Virus record (IMG/VR): IMGVR_UViG_3300046522_000138
Coordinates: 1-49,395 of that record
DNA from: a virus
DNA length: 49,395 nucleotides
Direction: 5' to 3' (one strand)
A program made the position numbers and the translations under genes. Shown here in pieces: positions 25,654 through 33,560 of this stretch (the first letter of the stretch is position 1; each line of letters opens with the position of its first letter). The notes under the pieces were generated by a model. That model worked only from the letters and a program-made list of their open reading frames with translations, made no database searches and was not told the DNA's origin.

Positions 25654-26672
25654 GTCTCAACTCCTAATTTATCCAACACAGCCTTTACATCAGTGGGCTT
25701 TTCCTCCCTAGTCCTCAACAACTTTGCGAGGTTGAAGTTCTCTTGAAGCATATACAGCCAGTCAATTTCAATATCCTCGCCCCTCCAGCCCTTAACAACT
25801 TTCTTACACGGGTAGAGTGTCTTGTAACCTTTTACCAGTGCTTCAAACATCTCCTTATCATTCTTGCATCCGTTGAGCAGCTTATAGCTAGACTTCTCGG
25901 CCCACTTCAAACTGGACGCACTGTTGGCAGCATAATTATCAGCCACATCGTTTGATAAGGTTTGATGGGCCAACCACATGCGCCCACGCCCTTTGACATT
26001 CCCCTTCTCATTTAACTCAAGCCATCCGAATCCTTCGTACGAACAAACATCGCCACCATTATTTGTGTTGTACAGATGTCCAGCACATTGCAAGTAGTCC
26101 TTTTCCGCCATAACAAGAATAAGCTTGTCAGCATCATTGCGGGTTTTCTTCCACTTTTGGTAGGCTGCATAGCTATCAATGCTACAAGCGTCATCAGGCT
26201 CCACTCGTTCCACAATGGTACAGTTGTGTTTCTTGACAACGTGTTCTTTAAGGGCGGCAAGGTGTACAGGGCGGGTAAGACCCTTTCTATTTCCTTTGTA
26301 CTCTAGGATTGTTGCAAGATCGTGACGGAACACTTCGCCCGTACCTGAATAGCCATAGTAGTTCTTGCTTCCCAGCCGCTCACAGTAGCCCTTTACCATG
26401 TTATCAAGGATAAACATGCAATTCTCTAGTGGTTCGGGAGTTTGGATGTCCACAATCTCAAACTCCTCGGGGAGTCTCGGAGAAGTCTTTCCTGCGTTGT
26501 ACTCTGAAAGCCAACCGCCTGCCTTGGCTTTATGATGTCCCCAAAATTCTGTACGAGTGTCGAAGTCGTATTCGTCTCCAGACTGCCGATGAACAGCTTT
26601 GATGCTGCGCTTCTCCCCAACAGCAGATGCTGCAAACAAAATTGGATCAAAGTCGAAAAGTAGTTTTGCCAT
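25650..26672 (-). CDS. 5'-3' exonuclease (FEN/T7 gp6-like)
   Basis: This 340-residue protein would remove RNA primers or resect DNA ends during replication and recombination. It has LLFDFDPILFAA (acidic residues 7 and 9), YKGNRKGLTRP (the FEN arch region), VEPDDACSID and VMAEKDYLQ, the usual acidic metal-binding blocks. The ATG at 26672 follows a perfect AGGAGG; an upstream start would extend into the terminator hairpin between this gene and the SSB-like gene. Confidence 0.85.
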   Translation of the reverse strand: MAKLLFDFDPILFAASAVGEKRSIKAVHRQSGDEYDFDTRTEFWGHHKAKAGGWLSEYNAGKTSPRLPEEFEIVDIQTPEPLENCMFILDNMVKGYCERLGSKNYYGYSGTGEVFRHDLATILEYKGNRKGLTRPVHLAALKEHVVKKHNCTIVERVEPDDACSIDSYAAYQKWKKTRNDADKLILVMAEKDYLQCAGHLYNTNNGGDVCSYEGFGWLELNEKGNVKGRGRMWLAHQTLSNDVADNYAANSASSLKWAEKSSYKLLNGCKNDKEMFEALVKGYKTLYPCKKVVKGWRGEDIEIDWLYMLQENFNLAKLLRTREEKPTDVKAVLDKLGVET

Positions 26673-26684
26673 AATCCTCCTAGT

Positions 26685-26718
26685 AAGAAAGCCCCACAAG
26701 CCCGAAGACTCGTAGGGC
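26685..26718 (-). terminator. Terminator between SSB-like and exonuclease genes
   Basis: On the minus strand, GCCCTACGAGTC (26718-26707), loop TTCG and GGCTTGTGGGGC (26702-26691) pair over 12 bp with three G-U pairs, followed by TTTCTTA. It would limit read-through from the abundant SSB-like gene into the exonuclease gene. Confidence 0.8.
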
Positions 26719-26742
26719 GAATAACTATCTTATGATTCTACA

Positions 26743-27783
26743 TCAAAAAGGAGAATCTTCGAAATCGTCTTCTACAGCCACAGGCTTACTCGGAGCCTTC
26801 GGCTGTGCCACAGGAGCAACAGCTTCACCATCCACACCCGGTTGACCATTCGGATACTTGGCCTTAATCTCGTTCAAATCCTTGTCATTCTCAAGAATCT
26901 TCTGAGCGATTTCCTTAGCCTTAGCAATCAGTTCCTTTTCATCGAAACGTGCCTGCACAGCTTCTTGCATCTTTGAACCGGCATAGTCTTCAGCCAGAAC
27001 GATCTTACGAACATCAGCAATTCGCAGCAGGTCAAACTTAGCAACGCCACCAAGTTCCTCTTTCACGTCGAGCAGGTCTTCATCATCGAAATTGACCGAC
27101 ACAGCACCTACAAGCGCAGCGGGGGGATTCATACCCTTCATCAGCGGCACTGGACTTTTGAGCTTGGTGTTGACAAACGTGTTGCCGTCCTTCTCAGTTT
27201 TCTTGACTTCCACGTTGTACATGAAAGGCTTGCCCAGCAGCAGTTCAATGTTGTTGTGATTAGGATTCTTGTAATCCGCCTTCAACATTACATCCGACAC
27301 TTTCGTGCCATCTTCCATCTTCACAACAGCAGCCACTTTAGCCCACACACTGCTGCCCGGAACAGACCACGGCTTGCCTTTGATATAATTGCCATCAGGA
27401 TCACGAGGTGCAACAGTTGTGAAATTAACACCTTCGCTCATACCCCGGCTAACCGGATGGATGGGCAGACGAATATTCTTCACGCCAATGTCATCACCAT
27501 AGTCGTGATTCTGATTCAGCAAGTCAGCATACACCGCAACACGTTGCTCAAGGTCTTTGCCAGCTTTAGGCCAAATGATTTTATCTTCACCAGTTGCTTT
27601 GTCTTGCTCGCGCTTACCGGCATTATCCTTGGCAAACTTAGGCTGTTTCTTGTGTTGACCGAGATTGACAATCAGGCCAATCTGCACTGCATCCAGACCT
27701 TCTTCCGGTACAATCGGAACATACTCTTTACGTTCAGTGTTTTCCGAAGTGTTTGCTTTGCTGCCAGTTGGTTTGAAACCCAT
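26743..27783 (-). CDS. Single-stranded DNA-binding protein (phage SSB-like)
   Basis: This 346-residue protein ends in an acidic tail, VEDDFEDSPF, like the DDDIPF tail by which bacterial SSBs contact partner proteins. A Pro/Ala-rich linker precedes the tail. The N-terminal part is beta-rich (VQIGLIVNLG, WAKVAAVV, FMYNVEVKK). It has its own hairpin-rich leader and terminator, fitting high expression. The polymerase, exonuclease and helicase genes are in the same block. The OB fold itself cannot be proved by eye. Confidence 0.65.
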   Translation of the reverse strand: MGFKPTGSKANTSENTERKEYVPIVPEEGLDAVQIGLIVNLGQHKKQPKFAKDNAGKREQDKATGEDKIIWPKAGKDLEQRVAVYADLLNQNHDYGDDIGVKNIRLPIHPVSRGMSEGVNFTTVAPRDPDGNYIKGKPWSVPGSSVWAKVAAVVKMEDGTKVSDVMLKADYKNPNHNNIELLLGKPFMYNVEVKKTEKDGNTFVNTKLKSPVPLMKGMNPPAALVGAVSVNFDDEDLLDVKEELGGVAKFDLLRIADVRKIVLAEDYAGSKMQEAVQARFDEKELIAKAKEIAQKILENDKDLNEIKAKYPNGQPGVDGEAVAPVAQPKAPSKPVAVEDDFEDSPF

Positions 27784-27810
27784 GTTTAATTTCCTTTAAA
27801 GTTAAATATT

Positions 27811-27847
27811 GTGTGCGAACACACTCTTATGTGCTAGAGCCAGCACA
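27811..27847 (-). promoter_or_regulatory. Two hairpins in the leader of the SSB-like gene
   Basis: The 103-base gap upstream of the SSB-like gene contains GTGTG-CGAA-CACAC (27811-27824) and TGTGCT-AGAGCC-AGCACA (about 27830-27847). On the minus strand both lie in the 5' leader. Neither is followed by a T-run. They may fold in the mRNA and allow translational control, a role known for other phage SSBs but only inferred here. Confidence 0.4.
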
Positions 27848-27886
27848 GGCTTTGCTTCTTGAGAACGCAGGAACCACGTACAAATC

Positions 27887-28204
27887 TTACACACAGATGT
27901 GGATAATATATCCAACAGACAGAACAATCGTAGACAGAATGAACGACGCTGCAACATATTCTCCAACACTGTCCAAATCTTTGAACTCGACACTCGGCAG
28001 GCCAACAAAGCGAGCCAGCAGCGTAAGGCCCATCACAACAGCAATCCCAACTGGAGGTGCGCCAAACACTACTACAACAAACCACGCCCACAGCATCGTC
28101 AGAACCCAAGCCTTATACACACTAGAGCCAAGGATCAGCAGTGCTTGACCTACCGCAGTTGTCAGCGACTCATCTTTAGTTTTCTTCAACATATTAGTGT
28201 TCAT
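27887..28204 (-). CDS. Integral membrane protein, about three helices
   Basis: This 105-residue protein has hydrophobic spans near 32-48 (AWVLTMLWAWFVVVVF), 50-68 (GIAVVMGLTLLARFVG) and 83-104 (ASFILSTIVLSVGYIIHIC). No family is recognised. The start at 28204 overlaps the upstream gene by 11 bases and follows GGGTGG. Confidence 0.65.
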   Translation of the reverse strand: MNTNMLKKTKDESLTTAVGQALLILGSSVYKAWVLTMLWAWFVVVVFGAPPVGIAVVMGLTLLARFVGLPSVEFKDLDSVGEYVAASFILSTIVLSVGYIIHICV

Positions 28205-28448
28205 ACATCCACCCTTCTTTAAGAATTTTCCAAAGTTCTGACTCTACATCTTCGATAGCCTTATCGTCAAACAAGTTAATGACATCAAACTCATCAATAA
28301 GGATAGAGTCAATTTCAATCTCCCCGTCAAAGCCGGGTTCGTACTCTGTCGCAGAATACGGAGGATAGTAGTAGAACACTACATCCATCGGTACGCCTTT
28401 CAGTGTGATGTTACGTGTTAGCGCGAACGAAGCGTGTTGGTAGCGCAT
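28194..28448 (-). CDS. Hypothetical acidic protein
   Basis: This 84-residue acidic protein has an aromatic patch (VFYYYPPYSATEYEPGFDG) followed by EIEIDSILID, a combination seen in small conserved phage proteins of unknown role. The ribosome site is GAAAGGA. Confidence 0.6.
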   Translation of the reverse strand: MRYQHASFALTRNITLKGVPMDVVFYYYPPYSATEYEPGFDGEIEIDSILIDEFDVINLFDDKAIEDVESELWKILKEGWMYEH

Positions 28449-28528
28449 TTAATCCTTTCTTTAATTTCGTAATAGAGTAGGATGAAGCCAATCTTGATGT
28501 GCATCCATTGGTATTTTAACTCACTCAT
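28418..28528 (-). CDS. Possible 36-residue protein
   Basis: A short frame (MSELKYQWMHIKIGFILLYY...) starts at 28528, overlapping the upstream stop by 8 bases, and overlaps the next gene's start by 31. It would fill the only gap in this otherwise contiguous operon. It contains one short hydrophobic stretch. It may be chance. Confidence 0.25.
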   Translation of the reverse strand: MSELKYQWMHIKIGFILLYYEIKERIKCATNTLRSR

Positions 28529-28730
28529 TCTCCAACTCATCCATCTTGTCACGCAGGCCGTACAGGTTCTCTAGCTCCACATGATGATCTTCTACAAAAG
28601 TCTCATCACGAGAAATCCGCCACTGTAGGTAGGCGATGTTGCTTTCAATTTGCTCTCGTGTCAGGACGACAGGTTGCTCTACAACAGGTACGTCGTCAAT
28701 AACAATTCTATCTTTGTCTTTGTCTTTCAT
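28521..28730 (-). CDS. Hypothetical small charged protein
   Basis: A 69-residue Asp/Glu/Lys-rich helical protein (MKDKDKDRIVIDDVP, then LTREQIESNIAYLQWRISRD). It is coupled by ATGA to the upstream gene, with an AAGGAGGGTGT site that recurs in this genome. The function is unknown. Confidence 0.6.
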   Translation of the reverse strand: MKDKDKDRIVIDDVPVVEQPVVLTREQIESNIAYLQWRISRDETFVEDHHVELENLYGLRDKMDELENE

Positions 28731-29164
28731 ACACCCTCCTTAGTTTCAAGATTCACATTGTACTCTTGTTCTAACAGCTTGTCAACAGAATTCTTATCAT
28801 TTCTTAAGAATTCTTCTTGCGGTGATGCGAGCATTCTGTCTAGCTCACCTAGCATGTTGTTTACAGAGCGCATACTCTTCATCACGCCTTTTGCGTCCTG
28901 TGGTGCGTATCCCTTGCTATGCAGCCAGTCCATCAGCTTGTACGCCTTGGCCCGAAAGTAGTTGAAGCGTTCATCTTTCTTGTAGAGCAAGCCTTTGGGA
29001 AAATCCTCTGGCAAGCTGACGAAGTAGGGAAAGCGAATGCACACGTCCTTGCGCTTCAATGTAATGGCCTCTACTACGGCAGCGGCGAGCTTGCTGTAAT
29101 CATCTGCGGAAGCAGGGTGTGTGGCTGCTCGTACAGTGCTAGAGGGCTTATGCCGGGTTGCCAT
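28727..29164 (-). CDS. Hypothetical phage protein
   Basis: A 145-residue mostly helical protein with a Ser/Thr/Ala N-terminus and a charged C-terminal half (SMRSVNNMLGELDRMLASPQ). It is translationally coupled on both sides (TAATG, ATGA). No motif is recognised. Confidence 0.6.
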   Translation of the reverse strand: MATRHKPSSTVRAATHPASADDYSKLAAAVVEAITLKRKDVCIRFPYFVSLPEDFPKGLLYKKDERFNYFRAKAYKLMDWLHSKGYAPQDAKGVMKSMRSVNNMLGELDRMLASPQEEFLRNDKNSVDKLLEQEYNVNLETKEGV

Positions 29165-29373
29165 TATAGCAAAACAGCCTTCACTGTATAGCCATACTCG
29201 CTTGCTTCTTCCTCGTCCCCAGTGTAATCCTCCAAACTGTAGTAGCTTTCTAGAGTGTAAATCTCCGATGGAAGCTGTGCCTTCTCAGGAGTCTGCCCGT
29301 GATCGCACATGCTATAAACTTCAAGATTGCCGTCGAATTTCTTCAGGTGTTCGATTAATTCAGAAACTTTCAT
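29164..29373 (-). CDS. Small conserved-type protein (VSELIEHLKKFDGNLEVY)
   Basis: This 69-residue protein begins MKVSELIEHLKKFDG followed by a beta strand and an acidic loop. This pattern is seen in many short phage and plasmid proteins of unknown function. TAATG couplings link it to its neighbours. Confidence 0.65.
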   Translation of the reverse strand: MKVSELIEHLKKFDGNLEVYSMCDHGQTPEKAQLPSEIYTLESYYSLEDYTGDEEEASEYGYTVKAVLL

Positions 29374-29471
29374 TATTCCTCCGTTGTGTAATTTCTATTC
29401 GGCACATACTGCCAAGAATGTCCATTCCAAGCAACATCCCGAGCACCCTTATTCGTAAATTTGTTGCGCAT
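29373..29471 (-). CDS. Hypothetical 32-residue protein
   Basis: The likely start is ATG at 29471 (MRNKFTNKGARDVAWNG), preceded by GGAGCAGGA. A longer frame to 29558 would overlap most of the upstream gene. It ends in TAATG with the next gene. It is basic and aromatic, of unknown function. Confidence 0.45.
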   Translation of the reverse strand: MRNKFTNKGARDVAWNGHSWQYVPNRNYTTEE

Positions 29472-29658
29472 TCCTGCTCCGTATGTTTGTAACGTATTCG
29501 TTGTCGAATGCTTCTTGCTCAGCGGCGTCGTAGCCTTGCTCCCATTCGTCTCCTGCACTGTCGCAATCTCCGTTAGTGTGCGGGTTGTTGGTGATGCCGC
29601 GCTGGAACGCGGCGAAGCCTTCGTAGTAGAAGGTGCTGCGGTTGTTACGGTGTTGCAT
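29449..29658 (-). CDS. Small protein resembling ribosome modulation factor
   Basis: This 69-residue protein has the pattern YYEGFAAFQRGITNNP followed by EWEQGYDAAEQEA, like the RMF-type G.....NP....W..GW.. motif found in short phage proteins. Whether it binds ribosomes is unknown. The ribosome site is AAGGA, 10 bases or so before ATG. Confidence 0.6.
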   Translation of the reverse strand: MQHRNNRSTFYYEGFAAFQRGITNNPHTNGDCDSAGDEWEQGYDAAEQEAFDNEYVTNIRSRNAQQIYE

Positions 29659-29674
29659 TTCTGTGCTGTCCTTG

Positions 29675-30253
29675 TTAAGTTCCGTGACGTTCAGTGTACC
29701 CGGCCCCTTGCCGGTTAAGTTCTTCGATCATTTTAGCACGATATTCACATGCTAGGCGGAAAGCTTCGTCGTACCCGTACTTATTTACACTAAAAGACTT
29801 ATTCAATCTTTTGTTCTCAAGACTGTGACACTGAGCCAGCCATCTAGGGTATGCACCATCTCTAAAGTGAACTCCGCAAACACCAGATGAGTTAGATGAC
29901 ATCTTTTTCATGTTTTGGGAATTATGTCTCTCTTTTATGCACCTTAGATTCAAGATGTTGTTATTGAAACCATTACCATCAATGTGATCTACAACGAACC
30001 CCTCAGGTATTTCCCCAACCTCTAAAATCCAAATAACTACGTGTGCAAGAACAAGTTTAGAGCCGTCATAGACAGCATAATAATCTTTCCCGGCGCTGCC
30101 TGTTGGGTCGCCGGCTTTAGCCCTAATCGTTGTTAGTTTACGCCCTGACCGCCAATCTGTTTTTCGTCTCAACCCTGTTGGGCTGGTGGGATCATAATAA
30201 AACAATTCCTCAAGACCTCTTAAGTCTCTATTAAAACTCTTAGTGGATGTCAC
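29675..30253 (-). CDS. HNH homing endonuclease (HNH_3 type) with AP2-like C-terminus
   Basis: The core VVDHIDGNGFNNNILNLRCI...HNSQN (near 87-115) is a classic HNH_3 nuclease with the His-Asn-Asn triad. The following SSGVCGVHFRDGAYPRWLAQ and KSFSVNKYGYDEAFRLAC form an AP2-like DNA-binding part. The GTG at 30253 (192 residues) is favoured because GGAGATAGG precedes it and it overlaps the polymerase stop by only 14 bases; a TTG at 30286 is the alternative. It lies directly after the DNA polymerase gene, a common homing target. Confidence 0.85.
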   Translation of the reverse strand: MTSTKSFNRDLRGLEELFYYDPTSPTGLRRKTDWRSGRKLTTIRAKAGDPTGSAGKDYYAVYDGSKLVLAHVVIWILEVGEIPEGFVVDHIDGNGFNNNILNLRCIKERHNSQNMKKMSSNSSGVCGVHFRDGAYPRWLAQCHSLENKRLNKSFSVNKYGYDEAFRLACEYRAKMIEELNRQGAGYTERHGT

Positions 30254-32180
30254 TGTACCTATCTCCAAAATTAATATCGCACGCAAGCTCCCTATTAAGC
30301 TTAAGTTGATCGTTAACCTTACTCATAGCATCTGCAACAAGCTGCCGGTAGACTTCTTCCTCACCCTCTGGCACTTCGGCAATTAGCTCGTCGTGCATTT
30401 GACCAAGCAGCTTCCACCCCAATCCGCGCTGCTTTGCAAGCTTTTCGCAATGATAAAGCCACAAATCCAACGTATAAGCCCCAGTACCCTGAATCAGCGT
30501 AGAGAACCTGTCCTTATCCGAACGAAGTGAGTACCACATTTTGTTGATCGGGTTAAGCTGCCAATCCCCAAAGTCAGTCTTTTTTACAACCATCATACTA
30601 GCAATCTTAGCAATTGACCAGTTCATTTTGTGGTATGCAGCATGAAGCTTCTTAGCCACAGCCATGCTCACCTTTGCCGTCCGCGCAATCGTTGCCGCCC
30701 CGGCCCCATACTGGCACGCGTAATTTGTACTTTTGCCAACAGCGCGAACCGCATCAATACGTTCAAACTTCTTATCCCCATCTGCCGTGTGTTCGTCTTT
30801 AGGTAACGCTTTGTACTGTGAATACCAATCTGCATCAGCTTGTGTCATCAACCCTGCAATGACAGCGATAGTGTTGTGTGGGTCGAACCCTTTAGTCATC
30901 TGCGACTTGACGTACTCGGGGTCCAGTTTCCACTGGAAGTGATGCTTGAGACGGTCCTCCAACGATGATTCATCCGATCCCAGTAACTTCATTCCAGGGC
31001 GAGCCATCAGCAATCCACGAAGCTGCTCCCCGTACTTCACACGCAAGCTGGGCAGATTCACAATTTCACGATGTTGAACCCTCAGCGTATTGGTAAACCC
31101 TTGCATGCGTGCCGTAAGCTCTCCGTCAATGTGACCCCGCAAGAAACCTTTTACAACACCCAACCTGTGGTTTAGAATGCCGAGACCTGCAATGTGCTCA
31201 ATGCCTGCACACTTCGGGATCAAATCTTTCACACTCTGACAAATTTCACCCCCCTTAAGGTTGATCTGAGGTATGTTCCTGTCAGGTTCACCGTTCTCAC
31301 CACGAATGAACTTGAACGTAATTGGCTCCCAACCCAGTGAATCCAACCAAGATTTAATCTGCGTATGCGATGCAGGATTGCCAACCTTCCAATCCTTTAC
31401 AACTTTGATATCCGCTGTGTGAGATAAATCGAAGCCTGCCTCATGTGTTACCTCCACCCATCGCTTACCGGCTTCAGAAAGCTCTCCATTCTTTTTGTAT
31501 GGTTGTGCAGGACGCTTGCGCACAACATACTCTGGCACCTTTGGCATCACTTGCCGCAGGGCTTCTGTCTTCTCATCAATAGCCTTCTCAAGCTCTATCT
31601 GAAGTGCAATTGCACCCTCCACATCGAGCTTCCAACGATTCTGCTGTTGTTGGCGGAACTCCTCCATCTTCTGCATCAGATACGCAATAATCTTCTTGTG
31701 TGCATCGGGTTCCGTGCCGTACAACACGTTCAGCTTTGCCACTTGGCGCTGCCACAACTTCTTCTGAATCTTGCAGTCTTCCTGCACACGATGGTTGTAC
31801 TCTTCCTGCGTTTGGTTTTCCCAATCTTCAATAACAGGCTTCGGCACACCAAACTCTTCTCCATACTCTGCCAAACCATGTCGCATACGGCTTGGCTCAA
31901 GATACCAGCTAAGCGGTAGGCTGTCGATTAGTTTTACTTTTGAAACATCAAACCCAAGCAACCTAAGAGCTTCCATATCAAATAGGGCTCCATTATGCAT
32001 TACGAGTGTGTGCCCTTCGTTCAGGAAGTCCTGCAACTCCTTGCGCTGATGCCCCTCAAAAAGAATAGTGTGGGGCGTATCAATGTCAATAGCGCAGAAG
32101 TTGTGCAGTTTAGGATTGACCTGCTTCTGCATTTGTTCCAACAATCCTGTCGTTTCAATATCTGCTGCGTAAATCCCCAC
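30240..32180 (-). CDS. DNA polymerase, family A (T7-like) with 3'-5' exonuclease
   Basis: The 646-residue replicative polymerase has a proofreading domain with ADIETTG (Asp7, Glu9), MHNGALFD and YNHRVQED. Its polymerase domain has motif A GSDESSLEDR, motif B RAVGKSTNYACQYGAG and motif C QMHDEL. The O-helix residue that selects sugars is Tyr (KSTNY), as in T7. The start is GTG at 32180 behind AGGAGG. Its length is close to T7 polymerase (704), and an HNH gene follows it. Confidence 0.96.
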   Translation of the reverse strand: MGIYAADIETTGLLEQMQKQVNPKLHNFCAIDIDTPHTILFEGHQRKELQDFLNEGHTLVMHNGALFDMEALRLLGFDVSKVKLIDSLPLSWYLEPSRMRHGLAEYGEEFGVPKPVIEDWENQTQEEYNHRVQEDCKIQKKLWQRQVAKLNVLYGTEPDAHKKIIAYLMQKMEEFRQQQQNRWKLDVEGAIALQIELEKAIDEKTEALRQVMPKVPEYVVRKRPAQPYKKNGELSEAGKRWVEVTHEAGFDLSHTADIKVVKDWKVGNPASHTQIKSWLDSLGWEPITFKFIRGENGEPDRNIPQINLKGGEICQSVKDLIPKCAGIEHIAGLGILNHRLGVVKGFLRGHIDGELTARMQGFTNTLRVQHREIVNLPSLRVKYGEQLRGLLMARPGMKLLGSDESSLEDRLKHHFQWKLDPEYVKSQMTKGFDPHNTIAVIAGLMTQADADWYSQYKALPKDEHTADGDKKFERIDAVRAVGKSTNYACQYGAGAATIARTAKVSMAVAKKLHAAYHKMNWSIAKIASMMVVKKTDFGDWQLNPINKMWYSLRSDKDRFSTLIQGTGAYTLDLWLYHCEKLAKQRGLGWKLLGQMHDELIAEVPEGEEEVYRQLVADAMSKVNDQLKLNRELACDINFGDRYSDIH

Positions 32181-32189
32181 ACAACCTCC

Positions 32190-32246
32190 TTAATCAATAA
32201 TATCCGCCAAGTGCTTCCCAATCTTCGTCAGCAACTCTTGCTCCAT
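32190..32246 (-). CDS. Possible 18-residue leader peptide before the DNA polymerase
   Basis: ATG shares a base with the upstream TGA (TGATG) and opens MEQELLTKIGKHLADIID, ending just before the polymerase AGGAGG site. It fills the gap between two genes exactly. It could be a coupling micro-ORF or a remnant. Confidence 0.3.
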   Translation of the reverse strand: MEQELLTKIGKHLADIID

Positions 32247-32560
32247 CAGCAATCTCTCCAAAACTCTTCCACTTGTAACTCCTTCATATTGTGCAGCTTC
32301 TGGAATGCGCCTTCACAACCCTCTTGTTGGTAATTGTCGTACGCCACATACTCCGGAGCACTGTAGATCGATTCATCGCCGTTCCAATAATAACGTTGAC
32401 CAAACTTTTCCTCTACAACATTGCGCAGACGAGACACTTCCTCTTGGTACACTTTATAGTAGTCGTACCACTCTTGCTTGGACACAGGATGATCGCACAT
32501 ATACAAACCATTTACACCATAGTCGGAGTACTCTCCGCTGCTAAACATGAAATAATACAT
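32246..32560 (-). CDS. Hypothetical Tyr-rich protein
   Basis: This 104-residue protein is notably rich in Tyr, Trp and Glu (MYYFMFSSGEYSDYG, EWYDYYKVYQEEVS). The ATG at 32560 shares a base with the upstream TGA; a GTG three bases earlier is less likely. The function is unknown. Confidence 0.6.
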   Translation of the reverse strand: MYYFMFSSGEYSDYGVNGLYMCDHPVSKQEWYDYYKVYQEEVSRLRNVVEEKFGQRYYWNGDESIYSAPEYVAYDNYQQEGCEGAFQKLHNMKELQVEEFWRDC

Positions 32561-32949
32561 CACTCCTCCGGGTCTTTAAACATCTCTGCGAGTTGATCAT
32601 AACTATACGTCACGCGATAGTCATCCCGTTGTGCAAGCTGTGCAAGTTGAAGCCACTCCGCATCCTCAGCGGCTTGCCAGATTTCGATAGCTTGCTCTCG
32701 CTTTAACTCTTTCTTAAGCGCCTTCTGTACTTTCTCTACAGCAGCAATCTTTTTCTTAAACTTGCGAATGTACGGCGTGTACAACGCTGCATGTCCTGCA
32801 AAGTCGTCTTTCTTTTCAGGGTCGTCCTCAGCATCTGCCAAAGCATTCCAACGCTTCCTCTCGGCTTTCAATTTTGCATACTCTTCATGCAGGCCAGAGA
32901 TGACATTCGCCTGTACACTCAGCAGTGTTTGTAGTTGTGCAGCTCGCAT
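32560..32949 (-). CDS. Hypothetical coiled-coil protein
   Basis: This 129-residue protein is almost entirely helical, with Lys/Glu/Ala heptads from residue 20 to 115. It ends DPEE with TGATG coupling to the next gene. No family is recognised. Confidence 0.6.
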   Translation of the reverse strand: MRAAQLQTLLSVQANVISGLHEEYAKLKAERKRWNALADAEDDPEKKDDFAGHAALYTPYIRKFKKKIAAVEKVQKALKKELKREQAIEIWQAAEDAEWLQLAQLAQRDDYRVTYSYDQLAEMFKDPEE

Positions 32950-32950
32950 A

Positions 32951-33493
32951 TCAAAACTCCTCTACAATTCGTGATTGTTGATTGTCCCACAAATCCCTCA
33001 CTTCGTCAATCCATTCTTGTGGGATGTTACGCTTCGCTTTCAATTCGTGCATAGCAGCGTCTAGAAGCGTGAGCATACGTTGGCGCTCATGTTCGCTGCG
33101 AGCGAGGGGCGGTAGAGGTGCGTACACTTTCTCTTGATGAGCGTGTGCTTCTTCACATCCTGTACACGAGAGCGGATTGCAGCCCTTACAGTAGTTTAGA
33201 GAAGGTTTCGTAGCAGGCTGCTTGAACGGTGTCGCTGGAGACACAAACCACTCAGAAGCCTTCTTCAACTCGTCGCCTACAAGAACGTACTCTTCATTCG
33301 GATGGCCTTTGAAATACTCCGTATCATCCGTCTTCATGATGATACCGTTGTCGTAAGTGAAGAATGCCTTAGCATTGTTGTACACTGCGGCATCACCGAC
33401 GAATTGATAGCCAAGCTTGTGTAAGACGTTGGCAACATGTGTGCGATTGGCGAACGGATCGGATAAAGCAATTTTCATCTTCTGGTAAGTCAT
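32951..33493 (-). CDS. Hypothetical protein with a zinc-binding Cys cluster
   Basis: The 180-residue protein has a compact cluster CKGCNPLSCTGCEEAH near residues 102-117, a likely zinc or metal site, and a helical C-terminus (RMLTLLDAAMHELKA). It starts at 33493 after AGGAGGGAAG and is the first gene behind a promoter with an embedded dyad (33515-33551). It is therefore probably the head of the transcript carrying DNA polymerase. Confidence 0.65.
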   Translation of the reverse strand: MTYQKMKIALSDPFANRTHVANVLHKLGYQFVGDAAVYNNAKAFFTYDNGIIMKTDDTEYFKGHPNEEYVLVGDELKKASEWFVSPATPFKQPATKPSLNYCKGCNPLSCTGCEEAHAHQEKVYAPLPPLARSEHERQRMLTLLDAAMHELKAKRNIPQEWIDEVRDLWDNQQSRIVEEF

Positions 33494-33514
33494 CTTCCCT
33501 CCTTAAGAATGTTG

Positions 33515-33545
33515 GGCACACATTGTAACAACTGTTGTGTGCCCA
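33515..33545. promoter_or_regulatory. Operator-like dyad overlapping the promoter
   Basis: GGGCACACA (33515-33523) and TGTGTGCCC are perfect 9-base arms around 13 bases that include ACAACTGTTGT, itself palindromic. The dyad covers the -10 box and spacer. No T-run follows in either direction, so a protein-binding site is more likely than a terminator, though it also lies just after queC. Confidence 0.5.
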
Positions 33546-33551
33546 TGTCAA
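33522..33551 (-). promoter_or_regulatory. Sigma70-like promoter for the DNA polymerase transcript
   Basis: On the minus strand TTGACA (33551-33546), an 18-base spacer and TACAAT (33527-33522), about 30 bases before the start at 33493. Confidence 0.7.
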
Positions 33552-33560
33552 TTAGAATCG

